From Sulfuritalea sp. (lineage in GTDB: Bacteria; Pseudomonadota; Gammaproteobacteria; Burkholderiales; Rhodocyclaceae), in NCBI GenBank assembly GCA_026399445.1, contig JAPLRA010000026.1, positions 787 through 7,639 of the forward strand: 6,853 nt of DNA, written 5' to 3'. The notes under the pieces were generated by a model that was not told the origin of the DNA, did no database searches, and saw only the letters and a list, made by a program, of their open reading frames with translations. The position numbers and the translations under genes are program-made. Shown in pieces: positions 1-5,021 of this stretch; within the stretch, counting starts at the first letter, position 1, and every line of letters starts with the position of its first letter.

Positions 1-63
1 CTCGGCGTAGGTTTTGGCAATTTCCTTCGGATCGGGCAAAGCTCTGGGTTCGTGTGCGGACAT
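1..63 (-). CDS. N-terminal fragment of an unidentified protein (possibly PHA synthase-like), cut by window edge
   Basis: Reading leftward from an ATG at 63-61 there are 21 open codons (beginning MSAHEPRALPDP and continuing KEIAKTYAE) before the window ends. A good Shine-Dalgarno sequence, AAGGAG (plus-strand positions 69-74), sits 5 nt upstream of this ATG, which supports the start. The gene begins 14 nt after the stop of the metallo-hydrolase on the same strand, so the two are probably co-transcribed. The 'PDPxxIAKTYAE' flavour resembles the N-terminus of some class I polyhydroxyalkanoate synthases and related alpha/beta hydrolases. With only 21 residues this is a guess and no function should be transferred. 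The existence of a gene here is much surer than its identity. Confidence 0.6.
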   Translation of the reverse strand, partial: MSAHEPRALPDPKEIAKTYAE

Positions 64-68
64 GGCGA

Positions 69-74
69 CTCCTT
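69..74 (-). promoter_or_regulatory. Ribosome binding site for the leftmost gene
   Basis: The minus strand reads AAGGAG here, 5 nt before the ATG at 63-61. It lies in the 14-nt gap after the metallo-hydrolase stop codon and fixes the start of the edge gene. Confidence 0.7.
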
Positions 75-77
75 GGG

Positions 78-1103
78 TTAGCTGACGTAACGGGTAAAAC
101 CGTTCTCTTCGATGCGCTGCAATTTTCCTGCGTGTTCAAGATAGTTCAAATGGGCAATCGCTTCGCCCATGGCAAACATGGTCTGGTGCGGGTCGGGCAG
201 TTCGCGGCCGAACAGCACGCCAATCAGGTCGGCGGCGCTCTTGGCGCGGCCGGCGCAGGCGTCGAGCAGCACCTCGCAGCGTTCGGCATGATGGGCGTGA
301 AGCTGGTCCACGCGGGCATGCAGGCCGCGGAAGGGGCGGCCATGCGAGGGCAGTACCAGGGTGTCTGCCGGCAGGGCGCGAAAGCCGTCGATGGATGCCA
401 GGAACAGCCCGAGGGGATCGCCGTGCGGATTGCTGGCCATCACCGAAATATTGGTCGAGATGCGCGGCAGCAACATATCGCCGGAAATCAGCACGCCCAG
501 TTCCGCGCAATACAAACTCATGTGTTCGGGGGCGTGGCCAAAGCCGCCGATGGTGCGCCAGTCGTGGTCGCAGATCTTCAGCACCTGGCCGTCGAACAGG
601 CGCCGATAGGTGGCCGGAATCGCCGGTACGCCCTTCTTGTAGCCGTTGCCGCGTTCGACCAGGCCGTCGATGCGCGCCTGGTCGAGGCCGTGCTGGCGAA
701 AAAACTCGACCATCGACCGGATCGAGTAGCCGGCGATCTGTTCCACGATCATGTGCGCCGCCAGGTATTCGCCTTGCGAAATCCACAGCGGGGCGCCGGT
801 CTCCTGTTCCAGCCAGGCGGCGAGGCCCAAATGATCGGGATGGCAATGGGTAACGATGCAGCGCGTCAGCCGCCGTTCCGCGAGCGCCGACTTCCAGGCC
901 TCCTTGATCGGATCCTGCGCGAAGCCGGTATCCACCGCGGCAAAGCCTTCGCCATCCGCCAGCAGCCACAGGTTGATGTGGTTCAGGGCAAACGGCAGAG
1001 GCATGCACAGCCATTCGATGCCGGGAGCCACGGGGACAGTCACGCCGGGGGCGGGCGAGGTCTCGTGCGGGTAGGCAATCGAAGCGTTCAGGGGTGCGTT
1101 CAA
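78..1103 (-). CDS. MBL-fold metallo-hydrolase (glyoxalase II / LACTB2-like)
   Basis: This is a complete 341-residue metallo-beta-lactamase-fold hydrolase, probably cytoplasmic because no signal peptide is visible. The metal-binding signature THCHPDH is at residues 85-91 (H86, H88, D90, H91). Further expected ligands are H190 (in FGHAPEH), D209 (in ISGDM) and H254 (in PSHGRP), so the dinuclear zinc site looks intact. The roughly 80 C-terminal residues after the hydrolase core resemble the helical/winged extension of LACTB2-type members. Substrate cannot be deduced; thioester, lactone and phosphoester hydrolysis are all known in the fold. The open frame begins with TTG at 1103-1101. The only nearby upstream ATG (1120-1118) is out of frame and ends within seven codons. 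A weak purine stretch (AAGAGA) precedes the TTG. A GTG at residue 22 is a less likely start, since residues before it would be lost but the fold kept. It is transcribed away from the leucine operon and probably with the gene at the window's left edge. Confidence 0.88.
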   Translation of the reverse strand: MNAPLNASIAYPHETSPAPGVTVPVAPGIEWLCMPLPFALNHINLWLLADGEGFAAVDTGFAQDPIKEAWKSALAERRLTRCIVTHCHPDHLGLAAWLEQETGAPLWISQGEYLAAHMIVEQIAGYSIRSMVEFFRQHGLDQARIDGLVERGNGYKKGVPAIPATYRRLFDGQVLKICDHDWRTIGGFGHAPEHMSLYCAELGVLISGDMLLPRISTNISVMASNPHGDPLGLFLASIDGFRALPADTLVLPSHGRPFRGLHARVDQLHAHHAERCEVLLDACAGRAKSAADLIGVLFGRELPDPHQTMFAMGEAIAHLNYLEHAGKLQRIEENGFTRYVS

Positions 1104-1146
1104 ACGGGGTCTCTTTGCATCGGTCCGGGAAATCTGCTTAACTTAT

Positions 1147-1171
1147 GTCTCCGTCGCCTAGCGGCGGAGAC
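1147..1171. repeat. Strong inverted repeat (11-bp stem, 3-nt loop)
   Basis: Left arm 1147-1157 (GTCTCCGTCGC) pairs with right arm 1161-1171 (GCGGCGGAGAC) around the loop CTA. Ten of the eleven pairs are Watson-Crick and one is T-G. There is no following run of T on either side, so an intrinsic terminator is unlikely, and neither divergent gene needs one here. It could be a REP-type dispersed element or a regulator site. Its function is unknown. Confidence 0.7.
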
Positions 1172-1174
1172 GGT

Positions 1175-1189
1175 ATCCCCTTGCGGGAT
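1175..1189. repeat. Short inverted repeat next to the main hairpin
   Basis: ATCCC (1175-1179) pairs with GGGAT (1185-1189) around a 5-nt loop. It is short and could be chance alone. Its position 3 nt after the 11-bp hairpin makes a tandem hairpin unit, the layout seen in REP-like elements. Confidence 0.4.
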
Positions 1190-1269
1190 GAAGTCGTTAA
1201 TCTGCCATCTTATCTAATTTTCGGGATCTTATGTGCGGTGCAGCATTTGCCGCGTGTCCGTATGCTGCC

Positions 1270-1689
1270 ATGAACGAAACTCAAACCATCACCGAACTGG
1301 CGCGCGAATTCGGCGTCACCACCCGCGCCATCCGTTATTGGGAATCGCACGGACTGGTCTCGCCGGCGCGCGAGGGTGGCAACCGCATCTACAGCAAGCG
1401 CGACCAGACCCGGCTGAAACTGGCCCTGCGCGGCAAGCGTCTGGGGCTTTCCCTGGCCGAGATCAAGGACCTGATCGACATGTACGACACGGCCGAGGAC
1501 GAGTCCTCCCAGCTGCTGTCCTTTCTCGGCGCACTGGCCCAGCGCCGCGCCGCGCTCGAGCAGCAGCGCGATGATATCCAGGCCGTGCTGAAGGAGATCG
1601 CCCGTTTCGAGCGGCAATGCCGCGAAATGCTGAAATCCGACGAGGGCAAGCCGGCTTCCAGCCCGCGCCCCAAAAAACGGCCCCGCTAG
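1270..1689 (+). CDS. liuR: MerR-family transcriptional regulator, LiuR-like
   Basis: A 139-residue MerR-family regulator, likely controlling the leucine/isovalerate operon that follows. An N-terminal helix-turn-helix spans about residues 6-32 (ITELAREFGVTTRAIRYWE), followed by a wing and second helices up to about residue 70, including RIYSKRDQTRLKLALRGKRLG. A probable dimerisation coiled coil follows at about 80-118, and the basic tail ends in KKRPR. There is a single cysteine (C117) and no metal-binding cysteine cluster, which argues against a metal sensor. The motif set closely resembles the LiuR/IvdR regulators of branched-chain acyl-CoA catabolism; this is from memory of the family. An upstream ATG at 1231 would add 13 residues not typical of the family, so I chose 1270, although neither ATG has a clear Shine-Dalgarno. 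The stop codon overlaps the 28-bp palindrome, its likely binding site. Confidence 0.85.
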   Translation: MNETQTITELAREFGVTTRAIRYWESHGLVSPAREGGNRIYSKRDQTRLKLALRGKRLGLSLAEIKDLIDMYDTAEDESSQLLSFLGALAQRRAALEQQRDDIQAVLKEIARFERQCREMLKSDEGKPASSPRPKKRPR

Positions 1690-1714
1690 TTGACGTTGAC
1701 GTCAACGTCAACTA
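1687..1714. promoter_or_regulatory. Perfect 28-bp palindromic operator, probable LiuR-type site
   Basis: The 28 bases are a perfect palindrome centred between 1700 and 1701. Inside TA...TA ends it consists of the hexamer GTTGAC twice (1689-1700) followed by its complement GTCAAC twice (1701-1712). The first three bases are the TAG stop codon of merR. It contains the -35 hexamer and the spacer of the operon promoter and runs into the first two bases of the -10. MerR-family proteins classically bind inverted repeats in the promoter spacer, so the adjacent regulator is the obvious ligand. That assignment is an inference from position and symmetry. Confidence 0.8.
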
Positions 1715-1718
1715 CGAT
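1690..1718 (+). promoter_or_regulatory. Sigma70-type promoter of the leucine-degradation operon
   Basis: A -35 TTGACG (1690-1695, five of six matches to consensus) is followed after 17 bp by a -10 TACGAT (1713-1718, four of six, including the key first two bases and the last T). Transcription would begin near 1725, leaving a leader of about 15 nt before the first ATG. The 17-bp spacer is standard. MerR activators usually act on stretched 19-20 bp spacers, so this geometry favours simple repression that is relieved by an acyl-CoA ligand. Confidence 0.6.
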
Positions 1719-1730
1719 GTCGTTATCCGC

Positions 1731-1738
1731 AGGAGGAG
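1731..1738 (+). promoter_or_regulatory. Ribosome binding site deciding the first operon start
   Basis: AGGAGGAG lies just upstream of ATG 1741 and is the strongest Shine-Dalgarno in the window. It rules out the TTG at 1690 as the start, since that would place the operator and promoter inside the coding region. Confidence 0.85.
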
Positions 1739-1740
1739 CA

Positions 1741-2211
1741 ATGCCCCACACCGCACGTCCCGTCCGCAGCAGCTTCGAACCGCGCAACCCGGACTGGGAA
1801 GCCACGGTGCGGGGCAGCTTCGCCCGGCAGAAGGTGATGAGCCTGATCGGTGCCGAAATGGGCGCGCTGGCTCCGGGTCACTGCGAGATCCGCCTCCCCT
1901 TCCGCGACGACCTGACGCAGCAGAACGGCTTTTTTCACGCCGGCATCACCAGCACGATCGTCGATAGCGCCGGCGGCTATGCCGGACTTACGCTGATGCC
2001 GGTCGGCGCCGACGTGCTGACCGTGGAGTTCAAGCTCAACCTGCTGGCGCCCGCCGACGGCGAGTTCCTCGTCGCCGAAGGTCAGGTATTGAAATCCGGG
2101 CGGAACCTCGTCATTACCCGCGGCGAGGTGTACGCCATAAAAAATGGCAAGGCCACTCACTGCGCCACCATGCAGCAAACCCTGATGACCATGCACGGCA
2201 AGGAGAAATGA
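1741..2211 (+). CDS. PaaI-family hotdog-fold acyl-CoA thioesterase (first copy)
   Basis: A 156-residue single-domain hotdog protein of the PaaI/YigI type, predicted to hydrolyse an acyl-CoA thioester in the cytoplasm. The family signature is visible as QQNGFFHAGITSTIVDSAGG at residues 60-79: H66-A67-G68 takes the place of the common HGG, and D75 is the acidic residue on the hotdog helix. A central beta strand follows (VLTVEFKLNLLAPA). The start at 1741 is fixed by a strong ribosome binding site. It is the first gene after the palindromic operator, and its stop codon (2209-2211) directly abuts the next ATG. In this setting it could release CoA from isovaleryl-CoA, methylcrotonyl-CoA or other stalled intermediates, but the substrate is not visible in the sequence. 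Confidence 0.88.
   Translation: MPHTARPVRSSFEPRNPDWEATVRGSFARQKVMSLIGAEMGALAPGHCEIRLPFRDDLTQQNGFFHAGITSTIVDSAGGYAGLTLMPVGADVLTVEFKLNLLAPADGEFLVAEGQVLKSGRNLVITRGEVYAIKNGKATHCATMQQTLMTMHGKEK
2200..2205 (+). promoter_or_regulatory. Ribosome binding site for isovaleryl-CoA dehydrogenase
   Basis: AAGGAG lies within the last codons of the thioesterase gene, 6 nt before ATG 2212. The thioesterase TGA sits directly in front of this ATG, so ribosomes can pass from one gene to the next. Confidence 0.75.
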
Positions 2212-3390
2212 ATGTTAGGACTCAATTTCGATCTCGGCGAAGACATCGACATGTTGCGCGATGCGGTCTGGGCTTTCGCGCAGAAGGAAATCCTGCCGCG
2301 CGCTGCCGAGATCGATCGCGACAATCTGTTCCCGGCCGACCTGTGGAAGAAGTTCGGCGACATGGGCCTGCTCGGCATGACGGCCGACGAAGCCTATGGC
2401 GGTACCAACATGGGCTACCTCGCCCACATGGTGGCGATGGAAGAGATTTCGCGTGCATCGGCATCGGTCGGCCTGTCCTACGGCGCACACTCCAACCTCT
2501 GCGTCAATCAGATCCGGCGCAACGGGACTGAAGCACAGAAGCAGAAGTACCTGACCAAACTCATCTCCGGCGAGCATGTCGGTGCACTGGCGATGTCCGA
2601 GCCGGGCGCCGGTTCGGACGTAGTGTCGATGAAGCTCAAAGCCGAGCGAAAGGGAACGGGAGCAGATGCGCGTTATGTCCTGAACGGCTCCAAGATGTGG
2701 ATCACCAACGGCGGCGATGCCGACACGCTGGTGGTGTATGGCAAGACCGATGCCGCCGCGGGCGCGAGGGGTATGACCGCTTTCATCGTCGAAAAAGGTT
2801 TTGCGGGCTTCAGCAAGGGCCAGCACCTCGACAAGCTGGGTATGCGCGGCTCGAATACCTACCCGCTGTTTTTCGACGACTGCGAAGTGCCGGCGGAAAA
2901 CGTGCTGGGTGGTGAAGGCAACGGCACCAAGGTGTTGATGTCCGGTCTCGACTACGAACGCGCTGTGCTCTCCGGCGGCCCGCTGGGCATCATGGCCGCC
3001 TGCATGGACGTGGTGCTGCCCTTCATCCACGAGCGCAAGCAGTTCGGCCAGAGCATCGGCGAGTTCCAGTTGATGCAGGGCAAGCTGGCCGACATGTACT
3101 CGACCTGGCAGGCCACGCGCGCCTACGTCTATGCGTTGGGCAAGGCCTGTGACCGCGGCGACCATGCGCGCACGCTGCGCAAGGATGCCGCCGGCGCGAT
3201 CCTCTACTCGGCGGAAAAAGCCACCTGGATGGCCGGCGAGACGATTCAGACACTGGGTGGTGTCGGCTATACCAATGAATATCCGGCAGGTCGGCTGTGG
3301 CGCGACGCCAAACTGTACGAGATCGGCGCCGGCACCAGCGAGGTCAGGCGCATGCTGATCGGCCGCGAACTCTACAACGAGACCATGTGA
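2212..3390 (+). CDS. liuA: Isovaleryl-CoA dehydrogenase (acyl-CoA dehydrogenase family)
   Basis: A 392-residue FAD-dependent acyl-CoA dehydrogenase that oxidises isovaleryl-CoA to 3-methylcrotonyl-CoA, passing electrons to ETF. The usual order is present: an N-terminal helical domain (about 1-125), a central beta domain with the flavin motif [13 protein letters not shown] (125-137), and a C-terminal helical domain. The evidence for this subfamily is specific. [17 protein letters not shown] (245-261) matches the helix where isovaleryl-CoA dehydrogenases carry the catalytic base, here E249. The position that holds the catalytic Glu in short- and medium-chain enzymes reads [12 protein letters not shown] (369-380), lacking that Glu, as in human IVD. 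The segments [13 protein letters not shown] and [14 protein letters not shown] are also near-identical to human IVD. Length is normal for a bacterial enzyme. The gene abuts the upstream thioesterase and its stop overlaps the next start (TGATG), so it is mid-operon. Another branched-chain acyl-CoA dehydrogenase is a minor alternative. Confidence 0.93.
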   Translation: MLGLNFDLGEDIDMLRDAVWAFAQKEILPRAAEIDRDNLFPADLWKKFGDMGLLGMTADEAYGGTNMGYLAHMVAMEEISRASASVGLSYGAHSNLCVNQIRRNGTEAQKQKYLTKLISGEHVGALAMSEPGAGSDVVSMKLKAERKGTGADARYVLNGSKMWITNGGDADTLVVYGKTDAAAGARGMTAFIVEKGFAGFSKGQHLDKLGMRGSNTYPLFFDDCEVPAENVLGGEGNGTKVLMSGLDYERAVLSGGPLGIMAACMDVVLPFIHERKQFGQSIGEFQLMQGKLADMYSTWQATRAYVYALGKACDRGDHARTLRKDAAGAILYSAEKATWMAGETIQTLGGVGYTNEYPAGRLWRDAKLYEIGAGTSEVRRMLIGRELYNETM

Positions 3391-3911
3391 TGAGTCAGCA
3401 CAAACGAGACGAATGGCAGAAGCTGCAGGACGAGGTGCTGGCCCGGTCGAAAGGCCCCGGCGTGCTGACGCTGGAAAACCTGCGCGAATGCTCGGGGCTG
3501 GAACTGTTCCAGAAGATGATTGCCGGCGAATTTCCGCGGCCGCCGATCAGCGACACGCTGGGCTTCTACCTGGTCGAAGCCGAAAAGGGCCGCGTCGTAT
3601 TCCAGGGCACCCCGCAGCATCGCCACTACAACCCGATCGGCTCGGTGCATGGCGGTTTCCATGCCACGCTGCTCGACTCCTGCGTCGCCTGCGCGATCCA
3701 GTCCACCCTAGAGGCCGGTCAGGGCTACACCACCATCGAACTGAAGGTGAATTACATTCGCGCGCTGACCGACCGTGTCGGCCCGGTGCGTGCCGAAGGG
3801 CGCGTGATCCACGCCGGCAAGCAGATCGGCACGGCGGAAGGCAAACTGGTGGATGCAGACGGCAAGCTCTACGCGCATGCCACCACCACCTGTTTGATTT
3901 TCAATGTCTGA
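3390..3911 (+). CDS. PaaI-family hotdog-fold thioesterase (second copy)
   Basis: A 173-residue thioesterase of the PaaI family, different in sequence from the first copy. The classical motif [19 protein letters not shown] (residues 79-97) contains N81, the H87-G88-G89 triplet and D96, the residues that position the thioester and the catalytic water. The following strand [14 protein letters not shown] (113-126) and the [20 protein letters not shown] strand pair are typical of the family. The N-terminal roughly 50 residues are an extra helical segment. The start at 3390 shares bases with the dehydrogenase stop (TGATG) and has no strong Shine-Dalgarno, so it is probably translated by coupling. 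The longer open frame extending back to 3297 lies inside the dehydrogenase gene and is rejected. The substrate is unknown. Having two thioesterases in one catabolic operon suggests different acyl-CoA preferences. Confidence 0.9.
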   Translation: MSQHKRDEWQKLQDEVLARSKGPGVLTLENLRECSGLELFQKMIAGEFPRPPISDTLGFYLVEAEKGRVVFQGTPQHRHYNPIGSVHGGFHATLLDSCVACAIQSTLEAGQGYTTIELKVNYIRALTDRVGPVRAEGRVIHAGKQIGTAEGKLVDADGKLYAHATTTCLIFNV

Positions 3912-4752
3912 ATCCACTGCAACAGTCGGCGCTGGCGATACGGCGCCCAGCGTGCGCGAGTTGGGTGTTGACGACACCGTGGAACTCGAACAGGTACGCC
4001 AGTTCTTCCGCAACTACGCGGCCTGGCTCGGCGTCGATCTGTGCTTCCAGAATTTCGACGAGGAAATGGCTACCCTGCCGGGACGCTACGCAGAGCCGCA
4101 GGGGCGGCTGTTCTACGCCGAGGTCGACGAAAATGGTGGCAAACGCGGAGCCGGCTGTGTCGGCATCCGCCCCCTGGCCGAGGGAGTGTGCGAACTCAAG
4201 CGCCTGTACGTCGATCCGGCGCAGCGCGGGCTCGGCATCGGCCGGCTGCTTGCGCTGGCGGCGATTCGCGCGGCGAAGCAGATCGGCTATCGCACCATCA
4301 TGCTCGACACCCTGCCGGCGATGCGCATCGCCGTGAAGCTGTATCGCGAGCTGGGTTTCCAGGAGGCGCCGGCCTACTACCAGACTTCGCTCGAAGGCAC
4401 CCAGTTCCTCGCCCTGGATCTGGAGAACTGGTCGGAAGACAAGGTGGCCAACGAGAACCTGTTTCACCTGTTCGATTTCAACCGTGCCTGGGCGCAGCAG
4501 ATGCGGCAGGTCGATCCCGGCTACTTCGAGAAACTCTCCCATCTGCAGACGCCCGAATACCTCTGGATCGGCTGCTCCGATTCGCGCGTGCCGGCCAACC
4601 AGATCGTCGGCCTGCTGCCGGGTGAAGTCTTCGTCCATCGTAATGTCGCCTGGTCGGCCACTACGGCTGCGGCGGCGTGCAGGCGGCGCTCAACCACCAG
4701 CGCGTCGGCCTTGCCGATCTCTGGCTGCGCCATGTGCAGGACGTGCATGTGA
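3904..4752 (+). CDS. GNAT acetyltransferase fused to N-terminal half of beta-carbonic anhydrase (frameshifted)
   Basis: This 282-residue frame starts with a GNAT N-acetyltransferase domain (about 15-175). The acetyl-CoA pyrophosphate-binding motif is QRGLGIG (107-113), preceded by the strand ELKRLYVDP and followed by the late-motif helix [10 protein letters not shown] (143-152). It then runs into the start of a beta-class carbonic anhydrase (about 184-249), with the zinc/catalytic motif CSDSR (224-228: C224, D226, R228) and [10 protein letters not shown] (240-249). After A249 (codon 4648-4650) the family sequence stops. The last 33 residues ([13 protein letters not shown]... to the TGA at 4750) are out-of-frame translation and not real protein. 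The rest of the anhydrase continues in another frame from about 4650 to 5009. The start ATG overlaps the thioesterase stop by 8 nt. The GNAT half may still be functional; its acceptor is unknown. In the operon the anhydrase would plausibly supply bicarbonate to methylcrotonyl-CoA carboxylase. Confidence 0.8.
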   Translation: MSESTATVGAGDTAPSVRELGVDDTVELEQVRQFFRNYAAWLGVDLCFQNFDEEMATLPGRYAEPQGRLFYAEVDENGGKRGAGCVGIRPLAEGVCELKRLYVDPAQRGLGIGRLLALAAIRAAKQIGYRTIMLDTLPAMRIAVKLYRELGFQEAPAYYQTSLEGTQFLALDLENWSEDKVANENLFHLFDFNRAWAQQMRQVDPGYFEKLSHLQTPEYLWIGCSDSRVPANQIVGLLPGEVFVHRNVAWSATTAAAACRRRSTTSASALPISGCAMCRTCM

Positions 4753-5009
4753 AACATCTGGCGCGCGTCGATGAACTGCCCGAAGGCAAGCGCCACGACC
4801 GCTTGTGCGAACTCAACGTGCTGGAGCAGGTGATCAACGTCTCGCGCACCATCGTTGTCCAGGACGCCTGGCAGCGCGGCCAGGGCCTGACCATTCACGG
4901 CTGGATCTACGGCCTCAAGGATGGCCTGATGCGCGATCTCGGCCTCACCGTGAGCGACCCCGAGCATATTCCCGAGCGCTATGAACTGGCGCTGGCCACT
5001 TTGAACTGA
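4650..5009 (+). pseudogene. C-terminal part of beta-carbonic anhydrase, separated by internal deletion and frameshift
   Basis: Frame 3 from 4650 reads [15 protein letters not shown] and continues to a TGA at 5007-5009, about 119 residues. It contains the second zinc motif GHYGCGG (His at 4659-4661, Cys at 4668-4670). It also contains the family's C-terminal landmarks LCELNVLEQV, AWQRGQ, TIHGWIYGLKDGLMRDL and ERYELAL, as in E. coli Can. It belongs to the fusion gene starting at 3904. In E. coli Can 29 residues lie between the Ala of HRNVA (A67) and the Gly of GHYGC (G97). Here only 5 nt separate those codons, so about 82 nt are absent and the frame is broken. An in-frame stop (TAA, 4641-4643) just upstream and the lack of a ribosome binding site argue against separate translation. 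The GTG at 4677 would start after the zinc ligands. Without the missing helix and with the ligands on separate frames, no active anhydrase is expected. Confidence 0.8.
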
Positions 5010-5014
5010 AGGAG
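5009..5014 (+). promoter_or_regulatory. Ribosome binding site for the thiolase
   Basis: AAGGAG begins on the last base of the carbonic anhydrase stop codon and lies 7 nt before ATG 5022. It gives the thiolase its own strong initiation signal, so the upstream frameshift need not abolish its translation. Confidence 0.8.
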
Positions 5015-5021
5015 AATCCTC

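Larger units (their letters stand above)
1104..1269. other. Divergent intergenic region between metallo-hydrolase and merR
   Basis: This 166-bp region separates the leftward hydrolase genes from the rightward regulator and operon, so it must hold promoters for both directions. Its right part is AT-richer than the surrounding genes. A candidate -10 for merR is TATCTAAT at 1211-1218, but I see no convincing -35 at the right distance. No convincing promoter was identified for the leftward gene. It also holds two hairpins listed separately. There is no copy of the GTTGAC/GTCAAC operator found after merR. Confidence 0.6.

Noticed and set aside
1147..1171. Intrinsic terminator at the intergenic hairpin
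   Set aside because: There is no T-run after the stem on either strand, and both flanking genes begin rather than end at this region.
54..1217. 387-codon open frame on the plus strand opposite the metallo-hydrolase
   Set aside because: It is antisense to a gene with an intact zinc-binding motif set. Its translation shows no recognisable domain and is rich in Ala/Gly/Arg/Gln, as expected for a GC-rich shadow frame.
1690..1740. TTG start for the first thioesterase, adding 17 residues
   Set aside because: The added stretch is the operator and promoter read as codons. The strong AGGAGGAG before ATG 1741 marks the real start.
3965..3979. Small inverted repeat GGTGT-TGACG-ACACC near the start of the GNAT gene, containing TTGACG
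   Set aside because: It is short, inside coding sequence, lacks the tandem GTTGAC/GTCAAC structure, and has no promoter context. It is likely chance.
3413..4336. 307-codon plus-strand frame spanning the second thioesterase and GNAT
   Set aside because: It is an Arg/Ala/Pro-rich out-of-frame translation over two clear protein families with no motif of its own.
4641..5009. Programmed ribosomal frameshift producing an intact carbonic anhydrase
   Set aside because: No slippery heptamer is evident, and about 27 family residues are absent at the junction, so a frame change alone would not rebuild the enzyme.
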